The position numbers and the translations under genes are program-made. Positions 7,762 to 15,958 of a stretch of DNA of 20,583 nt are shown piece by piece. The stretch comes from Allomyces macrogynus ATCC 38327 (Eukaryota; Blastocladiomycota; Blastocladiomycetes; Blastocladiales; Blastocladiaceae), in assembly GCA_000151295.1 (NCBI GenBank), contig GG745369.1:134139-154721 (forward strand), in the 5' to 3' direction. Below the pieces are notes generated by a model. That model saw nothing but the letters and a program-made list of their open reading frames with translations. It searched no databases and was not told where the DNA came from. How positions within the stretch are numbered: position 1 is the stretch's first letter; each line of letters opens with the position of its first letter.

Positions 7762-10268
7762 ATGCTCGCTGCCGCCGCCACGCTCCGCCGCACCGCGCTC
7801 ACGTCCGTGCGGCCGTCGTCGCCCGCTGCGCGCGTCCTGACCGCACGAACAGCCGTTCCGCGAGCCACGCTCCTGTTCCGTGCACTTTCGACGACTCCCG
7901 TGCGTCTCGAGCCAGTACGCCATGACGGCGACCGGGCTCCACCTGGGTTCGGCAAATTTCTCGACCCGAAATCCGCGTCCGAGGCACCACGGCCTTCTGA
8001 GCACGGCAAGAGCCCAACGTCACGAAAGAATGACGACGAGCACGACGATGGGGACAAGAAGGTGAAGAAGGACGAGGACGAGGGAGGGTCGGCGGCGGAA
8101 AAGGAGGGTGACGGCAGTTCGGCCGCGAAGGAGGGCGACAAGGAGGAGAAAGCCGCGCAAAAGAAGAAGAAGGATGAGGAAACGGAGGCGGACGAGGACG
8201 GCAGCGAATCGTCGCGCGCGCGCCCGCCCAAGATGCCGCCGATTCCGGAAAACGCGACGGTCGTGAACGTAAACATGAACCTGATCCTGTCGGTCTTGAC
8301 GCTGGTGCTGGTCATGTCCTACATGTCGGGCCAGTCACAGGCCGGTACGCGGTCGACGACGTGGCAAGAGTTCCGCGCATCGATGCTCGACCGCGGCGCC
8401 GTGGAGCGCATCGAGGTCGTCAACAAGACGACGGCGCTCGTCTACCTGCGCGCCGACGCGCCGCAGTTTGCCGAGGTCCCGAACCTGCGCCGCAAGGGGT
8501 ACCAGTACTCGTTTACGATTGCCTCGCCCGACTCTTTTGAGGTCAAGCTCGACGAGGCCCAGAAGGAGCTCGGGATCCCGCCGCGCGACCGCATTCCCGT
8601 CACCTACACGTCCAAGGTCAATATGGCCAACCTACTCCTGACGCTTGCGCCCACGGCGCTGTTGCTCGGCGGCATGTTGTGGCTGTCGCGCCGCGCCATG
8701 AGTGGAGGTGCCGGCGGCATGGGTGGGCCCGGAGGCATTCTCGGGATTGGCAAGTCACGCGCGAAAATGTTTAACCAGGAGAACGAGGTAAAGATCAAGT
8801 TCAAGGACGTGGCGGGCATTGACGAGGCCAAGGAGGAAATCATGGAGTTTGTCAAGGTACCGCACATTCCGTACTCCTTTCCTTTCCCCATCGCCATTGG
8901 CTGACTGCTTTCTTTTCCACGACGACTTAGTTCTTGAAAGACCCGGCGGCCTACGAAAAGCTCGGCGCCAAGATCCCGCGCGGCGCTATTCTCTCGGGCC
9001 CACCCGGCACGGGTAAGACGCTGCTCGCCAAGGCGACAGCGGGCGAAGCCGGGGTGCCCTTCTTCTCCGTCTCCGGGTCCGAATTCGTGGAAATGTTTGT
9101 CGGCGTGGGTGCGTCGCGCGTGCGCGACCTGTTTGCGACCGCGCGCAAGCACGCACCGTGCATCATTTTCATTGACGAGATTGATGCGATTGGCAAGGCC
9201 CGCGCGCGCGCCGGCGCCATGGGCGGCAACGACGAACGGGAAGCGACGCTCAACCAGATTCTCGTCGAGATTGATGGGTTTGGGTCGTCAGAGCATATTG
9301 TGCTGCTCGCCGGCACGAACCGGCCGGACGTACTCGATCCGGCGCTCATGCGGCCGGGACGGTTCGACCGGCACATTGCGATTGACCGGCCCGACATCAA
9401 CGGCCGGCAGCAGATTTTCCGAGTGCATTTGAAGCCGATCAAGGTGGACCCGGACCAGGACACGGAGCAGCTCGTGCGCAAGTTGGCGGCGCTGACGCCC
9501 GGGTTCTCGGGCGCCGATATCCACAACGTCTGCAATGAGGCGGCGCTGATTGCGGCGCGATACCGCGCCGACCACGTGCAGCTGAAGCACTTTGAGCAGG
9601 CGATTGAGCGCGTGATTGCCGGGCTCGAAAAGAAGTCCAAGGTGCTCTCGCCCGAGGAAAAGAAGATTGTCGCATACCACGAGGCCGGGCACGCCGTCGC
9701 TGGGTGGTTCCTCGAGCACGCCGACCCGCTGCTCAAGGTCTCGATCATCCCGCGCGGCCAGGGTGCGCTCGGTTACGCACAGTACCTGCCCAAGGACCAG
9801 TACCTGCACTCGACGCAGCACTTGACCGACCGCATGTGCATGGCATTGGGCGGGCGCGCGGCCGAGCACATTTTCTTTGGGTCGATTACGACGGGCGCGC
9901 AAGACGATCTCAAGAAGGTGACCAAGATGGCGTATGCCATGATCTCGTCGTTTGGCATGAACTCGAAGCTCGGGCAGCTGAGTTTCCCGACGCCCGACGA
10001 GGAGCAGAGCTTCACCAAGCCCTTCTCGGAGCAGACGGCACAGCTGATTGATGCCGAGGCCCGCGAAATGGTCTCGCGCGCCTACGACCGCACCGTGCAG
10101 CTGCTCACGGAGCGGCGCGAGCAGGTCGAGAAGGTCGCGCAGCTGCTGTTGGAGAAGGAGGTGATTGCGCGCGACGACATGGTTACGCTGCTCGGCAAGC
10201 GACCGTTCAAGGAGCGCATGTCGCTCGAGGACTATGTCGAGGGCAAGTCCGAGACGTGGTCGTCTTGA
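7762..10268 (+). CDS. Mitochondrial m-AAA protease subunit (AFG3/YTA10/YTA12 family), two exons
   Basis: Exons 7762-8856 and 8931-10268 encode 810 residues. The 74-base intron has GTACCG, a CTGAC branch-like site and TTAG; retaining it would end the protein early. The N-terminus is Arg/Ala/Ser-rich without early acidic residues, as in a matrix-targeting presequence. A Lys/Glu/Asp-rich segment follows (about 90-155). Two membrane helices lie at about 172-189 and 289-309, with the intermembrane-space domain between them. The AAA domain has Walker A GPPGTGKT (388-395), Walker B IIFIDEID (443-450) and an arginine-finger region [11 protein letters not shown]. The metalloprotease motif HEAGH is at 615-619. 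Family knowledge: m-AAA hexamers in the inner membrane degrade unassembled membrane proteins and process some precursors, including ribosomal protein bL32m. Length fits AFG3L2 (797) and Yta12 (825). I cannot choose between the Yta10 and Yta12 branches. Confidence 0.96.
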
Positions 10269-10598
10269 TCCACCTCTTTTTGTCGTGCCGTAGGTTGGAA
10301 TGGTTTGGTTTGCTTCATTTGTTGTAGTCACGTTTAGTTTTGACCCTGCCTTCGTCGCCACCCTTGTCCATAGCGTCGTTCTTCATTATTCAAAACCGGC
10401 AATGATCAATCTGCTTTTGCTTCCAATGTTATTTATTGTTTCGGCGAAAAGATCGGTCGGCATCACCACGGTCGGATGCTGCGAGGCGTATTTGTGGTGG
10501 TTGTGGCGTCCTGCACCATGGAGCTCGCTCATGGTGTTGTCCCTTCTGTTCATTCTTTCTCCTCACCAAGGCAAACCCGCTGCAATCAACGATGCGCC
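10269..10598. other. Spacer between the m-AAA protease and the second LRR gene
   Basis: 330 bases, T-rich after the m-AAA stop, likely holding that gene's 3' UTR and the promoter of the next gene. No exact AATAAA on the plus strand was noted. The frame of the LRR gene is open upstream to 10476, but that part is Ser/Cys/Arg-rich and unlike the paralogue, so it is treated as leader. Positions 10574-10591 repeat 1012-1029 exactly. Confidence 0.4.
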
Positions 10599-12176
10599 AT
10601 GACGACCGCGACACCAACGCTTAATTTCAATGACTTCTTCAAGTCTGTGCCGCATGCCACCGCACCTGGTGCGCAATCAGCTCCACGATGCGAACGGACA
10701 ACAAGAACAGCTAGAGCCGCACCATCTGCCCGCTCTCCAGCGCATAGTTCCGCTCTTGAACAGTTGCCAAGTCTCGTATACGAAAATATTCTTCGTCATC
10801 TCGTTCACGATGGAGCGCGCGATACGATCATGCTCCTCGCACTCGCATCGCCAGTTCTTTACGTGCCTGCTGTGAGCACGCTCATGGAATGGGCCTTGTC
10901 ACCCGTACACTTGATTCCGCTTGCGGGCGGTGCTCCCGACACGGAACGGTGCAAGTATCTCGCGCACGTGCGCGACGTGGACATGCCGCCGTCTTGGCCA
11001 TCGCTCGTTGGCCACGTCGGGATCGTGTGCCATCGCGAACCCGCATTCGTGCGGTCGCTGTACTCCGGGGCGTACTACAACGAGAACGAGCCGCCGTGGT
11101 GGACGGGCGAGGCCGTCTCGTTCCAGCGCGACGATATTGATCTCGGCGGCACCAAGCCGTGGTACTTGATCACGCGCGTCGACGTGCGTGAGCCGTACGG
11201 CCGCGTATTTGTTGATCCACGCGACCTGATCCGGATCCCGACCGACACGGTTCGTCGCGTCGAGTTTAAAGAGCGGCCGATTGCGCGACTTCCACCGGGC
11301 ACGACGCATTTCACGATGGTCGACCACGACGAGTCGAACCGCAAAGTCCTGCCGCACCTGGCCAAGTCGTTCCCGAGCACGCTGCAGTCGCTGACCATAT
11401 TCGGCAACCTGGACCCGATCGTGGGCATGTTTCTTGGCATGTTCTTACCGGCGAACCTTCGCATCCTCGACTTGGCCGAGGTCACGCCCGAAGGACCCGC
11501 GATCGAGGCGCTTACGCCGTACATGTACTGCGCACCGCACTTGCATACGCTCGTTTGCCCGCTGTTTGCACCAACGGCCGCAAGTGCGCTCATCCGGGTT
11601 TTCGGCACGGCGCTGCGCGAACTCGATATCAGCGCAGCGCACTTGTCCCTTGACGATCTCACGAACCTCGTGCAAAAAATGCCGCCACGACTCGCGTGGT
11701 TGCGCGCCGACTCAGTCGTCGTTCCCGCTGGCGCGTGGCCGCGGGTATTGCAGCACTTGCCAGCGACCCTCGTCGATCTCTCTCTCGCGTCCAGCAAAAT
11801 CGACGACGCGGACGTGGCGGCTCTTGCGCAGGCGATTCCTCCGGCGTTGATGAGCCTGAACCTGTCGAATAATCGCATTGGTCCTGCTGGAGTCGTGCAC
11901 TTGGCACCGGCATTGCCTGCGGCGCTCTACGATCTCAGTCTCAGCATCAATCCTTTGGGCGAGGCAGGGCTGGTGGCGCTGCTCGAGCATTGTCCACCGC
12001 GGTTGGTGCGGCTGAGTCTCGTCAATGGCGGGTTCAATGGCACGACGTTCCTGCAGCTCGTGAACAAGTTGCCGCCGTCGATCCAGGTGGTACAACTCGG
12101 TGGATCAGCGTGGGTTTCGGGTGCTGAGCGTGACGTGCTGTTGAACAGCAAAGCTGGCGTTCGGTTTATTTGCTGA
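10599..12176 (+). CDS. F-box-like, leucine-rich-repeat (RNI-type) protein, paralogue 2
   Basis: An intronless frame of 525 residues from ATG at 10599 (MTTATPTLNFNDFFKSV) to TGA at 12174-12176. Residues about 53-95 (EQLPSLVYENILRHLV ... ALASPVLYVPAV) match the F-box-like helices of the gene at 4826-6394, and the two align through the middle domain and repeats to almost the same end point. RNI-type repeats include LMSLNLSNNRIGPAGVVHLA and LYDLSLSINPLGEAGLVAL. An upstream in-frame ATG at 10476 would add 41 residues, but they have no counterpart in the paralogue; the length agreement (522 and 525) favours 10599. A substrate-adaptor or scaffold role is likely for the fold but unproven here. The two intact copies lie on opposite strands on either side of the m-AAA gene. 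Confidence 0.85.
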   Translation: MTTATPTLNFNDFFKSVPHATAPGAQSAPRCERTTRTARAAPSARSPAHSSALEQLPSLVYENILRHLVHDGARDTIMLLALASPVLYVPAVSTLMEWALSPVHLIPLAGGAPDTERCKYLAHVRDVDMPPSWPSLVGHVGIVCHREPAFVRSLYSGAYYNENEPPWWTGEAVSFQRDDIDLGGTKPWYLITRVDVREPYGRVFVDPRDLIRIPTDTVRRVEFKERPIARLPPGTTHFTMVDHDESNRKVLPHLAKSFPSTLQSLTIFGNLDPIVGMFLGMFLPANLRILDLAEVTPEGPAIEALTPYMYCAPHLHTLVCPLFAPTAASALIRVFGTALRELDISAAHLSLDDLTNLVQKMPPRLAWLRADSVVVPAGAWPRVLQHLPATLVDLSLASSKIDDADVAALAQAIPPALMSLNLSNNRIGPAGVVHLAPALPAALYDLSLSINPLGEAGLVALLEHCPPRLVRLSLVNGGFNGTTFLQLVNKLPPSIQVVQLGGSAWVSGAERDVLLNSKAGVRFIC

Positions 12177-12596
12177 AATGGATGGACATTTGCGTGAAAA
12201 GTGACATACTGAGAAGCTGGTGCAAGAAGTGCTGTTCCGACATTGTCGCCTTCCATACCTGCTGGCTTCGCTCCCTTTTGTGGCAGTGCGGTTTCTGCTC
12301 ATGTCACCGGCATCGCACTCTTCCTTCGTACGCTCAACAAGCGTTTGATCTCACCTGCTCATCATGTTCACCCAGCGAACAGTACGCCACAGCCGTCAGC
12401 AGCAGATGAACCAAAATGTCTCGGAGCATGCTTCAAGTTTTCGCCAGGTCGAGTCCATTTCCATGACGCGAAGACAAAGCCTCTCCAGCGGGCCGCGTTG
12501 CAGGGCTTGCGAGTGATCATGCGAGGTGGGAGAATCAAGTAATAATCGCGATACTTGTCTGACTCGATCATGATGGTGCCACTTTGGGCAGCCTCT
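12177..12596. other. Intergenic region with no recognised gene
   Basis: 420 bases downstream of the second LRR gene. A 99-codon plus-strand frame at 12243-12542 has no recognisable motif and weak codon bias; it is not annotated as a gene. No repeats or RNA genes were seen. Confidence 0.35.
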
Positions 12597-13057
12597 TCAT
12601 GTTGCCTGCTCCATGCAATCGAAATCGTTGACACTCCCATCCCCTCCCGAATCGTCGTCACTCTCATCGCTATCCGTTTCCTCATCGCTCTCCTCGCTAT
12701 CCGTTTCTTTTTCACTCCCACTCCCATCGCTCTCCAAGTCGTTGTCACTCACAGGACTTGCAAGCAAAGCGGCCTGGGTCTCGACATTACACATCCTGGC
12801 CATGAAGCCGACGAAAGTACGAGGCATTTCGATTTCCGCCGAGTTGTCGTTTGCAAGAACAATCTAGTCTTTTGCGTGTCGGATCGCAAAACGCAAGGCC
12901 AGATCAAAAAGATCGGGAGATGCCAAGGCCAACTCAAGGACAGACTGTTAGCCGTTCTTATGACGCAAGCACATCAACTCGCTTAAGGTTCAATAACCAG
13001 GTCGGGAAGAGACTCAAGGCAAGAGCAACCAGTTGAGGCCACACGTGAGGACTTGTC
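12597..13057 (-). pseudogene. Decayed third member of the F-box-like/LRR family, N-terminal part, with an acidic tail
   Basis: Read on the minus strand, three segments line up with the N-termini of the two intact LRR genes. The first is LESLPDLVIEP, just above 12986 (compare EQLPSLVYENI). After a frame change at about 12986-12990, SVLELALASPDLFDLALRF lies between TAA at 12948-12950 and TAG at 12864-12866 (compare MLLALASPVLYVPAV). Past the TAG, in the same frame, comes IVLANDNSAEIEMPRTF (compare HLIPLAGGAPDTER). The last ~45 residues, to the stop at 12597, are almost only Ser, Asp, Glu and Gly, which the intact copies lack. No LRR region follows. One frame change and two stops argue for a dead, truncated copy. 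The surviving 76-codon frame at 12597-12827 could still be translated. Confidence 0.6.
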
Positions 13058-13301
13058 AACAGCTGGCCCGTTGTGAGGAGGAGGAGTTGGGTGGAGAGAG
13101 GGGCGGTTTATGTTTGTATGGTCGAGATTGTATCTATTTTGTGCTGTTGAGGGTCGAATGCGAGGGACGCGAGAACAAACAACAGAGCCGAATGTGGATA
13201 TCTGCGCCCACTAGCACAGATGGATTGTGAGTGGGTTCAGCCAAACAGAAGGGTGTGCTGGACATTCTTGCGCCAAGTTGAATGGGATTGGCAAGGGGGC
13301 A

Positions 13302-13409
13302 AAGTGCTCATTGCCCGAGCTGTTAGGGCTGTCACCTGACGGTCCTGACAGTGAGGGACGATGTGTGTTGTCTGAGCCCAAACCAACACAAGGGGTGCAA
13401 GATGTGCCT
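13302..13409 (+). repeat. Inverted repeat arm 1 of the DIRS-like element
   Basis: This ~108-base arm is the reverse complement of 13673-13782, with about nine mismatches by eye (roughly 92% identity). The half ending at 13409 is identical in both copies over about 38 bases. A 263-base spacer separates the arms, so transcript or single strand could form a long hairpin. Confidence 0.85.
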
Positions 13410-13672
13410 ATTCCTTGATTGAATGGGCTCAATCGATCGACACTATCTCAGGAACATGAAGCATATGATGAAACGTCAGTTCTGAGATAATGAAAAAGAA
13501 GGCTTGAGCACTCAAACCCAGTTGAGGCGTTCAAAACCCCTTGCCCCCAGTCTGTCAGCGTCCCCACTCCCTGATCAGAGAGACACCAAGACAGAGCAGA
13601 TGTGCCTGTCGAAGACAGGGTGGGAAACTGGAAAGCCGGCCGCCCATTCTGGCCGCAGAGGAACCGGGTGGG

Positions 13673-13782
13673 AGGCACATCTTGCACCCCTTGTGTTGGT
13701 TTGGGCTCAGACAACATACATTGTCCCTTGCTGTCAGGACTGTCAGGTGACAGCCCCAACAGCTCAGGCAATGAGCATTGTC
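13673..13782 (-). repeat. Inverted repeat arm 2 of the DIRS-like element
   Basis: Partner of 13302-13409. It begins about 50 bases beyond the stop codon of the recombinase frame, where the 3' terminal repeat of a DIRS-type element would be expected. Whether the pair is a terminal repeat plus an internal complementary region, or the ends of two head-to-head copies, cannot be decided here. Confidence 0.85.
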
Positions 13783-13832
13783 CATTGCCCTCACCAGCAC
13801 CTCGGGGTGCTGCAATGTGCCAGTTTGCAGGT

Positions 13833-14784
13833 CTACTGGCCCCCAACCTCCATGAGGAGATGGCAAAGCTTTGTGTAGACCCAGGTACTGTGGTAGTGCT
13901 TCTGGTATGTGGCTGCAGAAGCCCACATCCCCACCACAAATTCCTCCTCAGTGGCCCCGTTCAGTTCCATGAACTTGCAGGCGGCCGCCTTCAGGTCATA
14001 GGCGCAGAACCTTTGTGGGATCCGTGCATCCCTCAGTAGTTTGCACATCCAAGATGCAATTGTGTCAGCAACCACAAATCGCTTGGTGGTGCCCGCCCCT
14101 ACAAACAGGGCGTTGCTGGTGCCCCTGTCAGGTACATAGGGGGAGTGGCACCCGAGGTAAGCGGTCCAGTGCACCCCCACGTCCAACAGTGGGTCGTCAG
14201 CCTGAGCAAGGTACATGATCACTGTTTGATCACACTGGTCTTTGGGGCTGCAGATTGCCAGGCGTAACATGTCCAGTAGCACTGTGCTCTCCAGTATGAC
14301 GATACGTTCCAGGCAGCTGAACTGGTGCCTCCCATACCTCAGGAGGAGGTACACAAGGTGGTGGTTCAACTTGAGAACGACAGGTCCATGGTCAGGCTCC
14401 AGGCCTGCACTACATTGTCCAGAATTGTCACGTCAAACACCTTGTCATGGGAGACCCTAGGGCACTCCACCCAAAAGGAGCATACCACCTTTGATACCAT
14501 CGCACAGGTTGACAGTGATGTGATTGCACCATCCAATCCGTGGAACTGTCCCCATGTTGTCCCAATTGCTGCCTGCCGCCAGGCCACCAGGGCCACCCGC
14601 ACAGGGGAGGGGTCCTCCTCCCAGAGAGAGAGAGCATATCACAGAAAGCATTCACATCTTGCATAAGGGGATTGGTGTGTTCCCTGTGGCACCAGTGAAG
14701 CCAGCACAGCCAAGACGCGTCATACTGCTTCCTGGTGTTCTCCACAAGGGCTGCATTGGTGCGGTCAACAACCACTCACAATAA
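13833..14784 (-). pseudogene. Tyrosine recombinase of the DIRS-like element (broken)
   Basis: The N-terminal part, from about 14784, has the core-binding helical look of tyrosine recombinases (NAALVENTRKQYDASWLCWL). The frame changes at the CT/AG microsatellite 14623-14633 and again near 14364-14390. The C-terminal part (13833-14369) ends in the catalytic box region: AYDLKAAACKF where AHxLRxAA is usual, then MWASAATYQKHYH, which fits the W-S-S ... Y segment holding the nucleophilic tyrosine. His and Arg of the HxxR box are replaced by Tyr and Lys, so even an intact frame would probably be inactive. The family's role is to insert a circular DNA intermediate by recombination. Confidence 0.7.
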
Positions 14785-15276
14785 GCCGAGCAGAGCTCCA
14801 AAATGCCAGAGAGCCACCACACAATCAGGTGCATTCTGCTCAGGGGCGCCTGCATTTGCACAGTCCTCACCAGTGCATCCATTGGCAGGATCACAGGGTC
14901 GTCCACCAACATCCAGAGGGCGCTCTGGAACCATATCTGGGACGGCCAGAATGGGGTGACCACAGTTGCCATCCCCTAGTCATCTTGAAGTTTCCTCAGC
15001 ACACAGGCCAGGAGGGCCCAAGGGGGGTATATCCATGCAGGCTCGCCTCCCCAGTGGATTGTGAATGCATCTGTCACCACCACTCCCAGGTCTGGGTGGA
15101 ACGTCACAAACCGGTCCCTGATCTGCACCATCACCACAGATGCGAACAGGTCAATCTCCACCAGCCAGTGGGCCTGCAGCATTTGGAAGATCAACTAGTG
15201 GACCATGTGGTTGTAATGGACTGCATCCGCCTTTGAATCCAGGTCCGCCACCCAATTCTCCACTCGCACGAACTTC
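14785..15276 (-). pseudogene. RNase H and connection region of the DIRS-like element (broken)
   Basis: One frame gives KFVRVENWVADLDSKAD, then HYNHMVH, a TAG (15192-15197 area), LIFQMLQAHWLVEIDLFAS, DAFTIHWGGEPAWIYPPWA, LRKLQDD, a TAG at 14976-14978, then MATVVTPFWPSQIWF and HLIVWWLSG. This succession (N-x-VAD, DLFAS, DAF...W, FPP/YPP, T-VVP-W, W-LSG) is the typical C-terminus of the DIRS-family reverse transcriptase/RNase H protein. The first TAG sits where Trp is usual, suggesting TGG to TAG decay. A frame change at about 14785 separates it from the recombinase. Confidence 0.7.
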
Positions 15277-15414
15277 CGTCGTCATCCACGATCAAAATGC
15301 CAATTCTGTATTGGGGGAGCTGTTCTCCACATCACGGTATGCAAGTACCGTCGCCATGGCAACTGCAACCCTGCAGAGTGCTTGGCCATGGTGTCAACTC
15401 TCAATGTCCAGCTG
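15277..15414. other. Short unassigned stretch upstream of the DIRS-like relic
   Basis: Homology to DIRS-type protein fades at about 15276. The stretch between there and the dispersed repeat at 15415 shows nothing recognised; it may be the truncated edge of the element. Confidence 0.3.
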
Positions 15415-15481
15415 CTGCGCTCAGGGAAGGCCGACTGTCGCGATTCATTATGACCTGTGTTCGTGCCCTCTGCTGGCTCAG
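15415..15481 (+). repeat. Dispersed repeat, copy C (partial)
   Basis: The right end, TGCCCTCTGCTGGCTCAG at 15464-15481, is the exact reverse complement of 3344-3361 of copy A. The preceding ~45 bases align loosely with copies A and B, including CTGTCGCGAT where they have GTCGTGAT. Similarity stops at GGCTCAG, which is the inner edge of the well conserved A/B core, so the repeat is modular. Confidence 0.5.
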
Positions 15482-15958
15482 AACGTGCTCGGCGCATCTG
15501 TCGATGCGTCCGTCGCCGTCTGGCCAGGCCAACAGAGGCATGATCTCTGGCTTCTGTGCAATTTCGCAACACATTCAAGATGTTTTCGACCAGTCTGGCC
15601 CGTCGAAATGACTTGTTTTGCTGCATTGGAGCACAAATGCGCGCCAATTCGTTCATTCTCCGATATTTTCATGACGGCAAGACGCGTTGTGCTTTCCCGC
15701 ACTCCCCACATGCCCAAATCTCTCACCATTAGTGGTAATGGTTGGTCGGATTGCTGTTGACATGTTTCGGACGATTCAGGCGGTCCTGTCTCAACCCCAA
15801 CGAGAACTGAAGCACATTTCGGAATGTAAAGGCAACGGTTTTTGTTGGTATATTCCACAACTCCCACTTACTAGGACCATCAACTACATAATCTCCACGC
15901 GCTTCACGTACAGCCACAACGAGGAACGCGACGCCAAACACGCTTTCGCTCGGCAATC
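15482..15958. other. Intergenic region with no recognised gene
   Basis: About 480 bases between the repeat copy and the end of the glutamine-rich gene. It is relatively AT-rich. Short frames on both strands show no motif. It probably includes the 3' UTR of the leftward gene. Confidence 0.35.

Larger units (their letters stand above)
13302..15276 (-). mobile_element. Decayed DIRS-like tyrosine-recombinase retrotransposon, 5'-truncated
   Basis: On the minus strand the order is: end of a reverse transcriptase/RNase H region (from 15276), then a tyrosine recombinase (to 13833), then an inverted-repeat pair (13782-13302). That order, and an RNase H tail containing IDLFAS ... DAFTIHW ... YPPWALL, is characteristic of DIRS-type elements, which use a tyrosine recombinase rather than a DDE integrase. 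There are at least two in-frame TAG codons and three frame changes, so it cannot be active. Base composition differs from the neighbouring genes: less GC at third positions, rich in CA/TG. The reverse transcriptase core and any gag are missing upstream of about 15276. No methyltransferase domain is visible. The exact ends are not defined. Confidence 0.75.

Noticed and set aside
9288..10361. 357-residue minus-strand frame opposite the m-AAA protease
   Set aside because: Antisense shadow of the AAA and protease domains; no motif and arginine/leucine-rich composition.
13448..13939. Minus-strand 163-residue frame spanning the inverted-repeat region
   Set aside because: It runs through the repeat arm and the antisense end of the recombinase; the similar peptides it shares with 13211-13432 come from the repeat itself.
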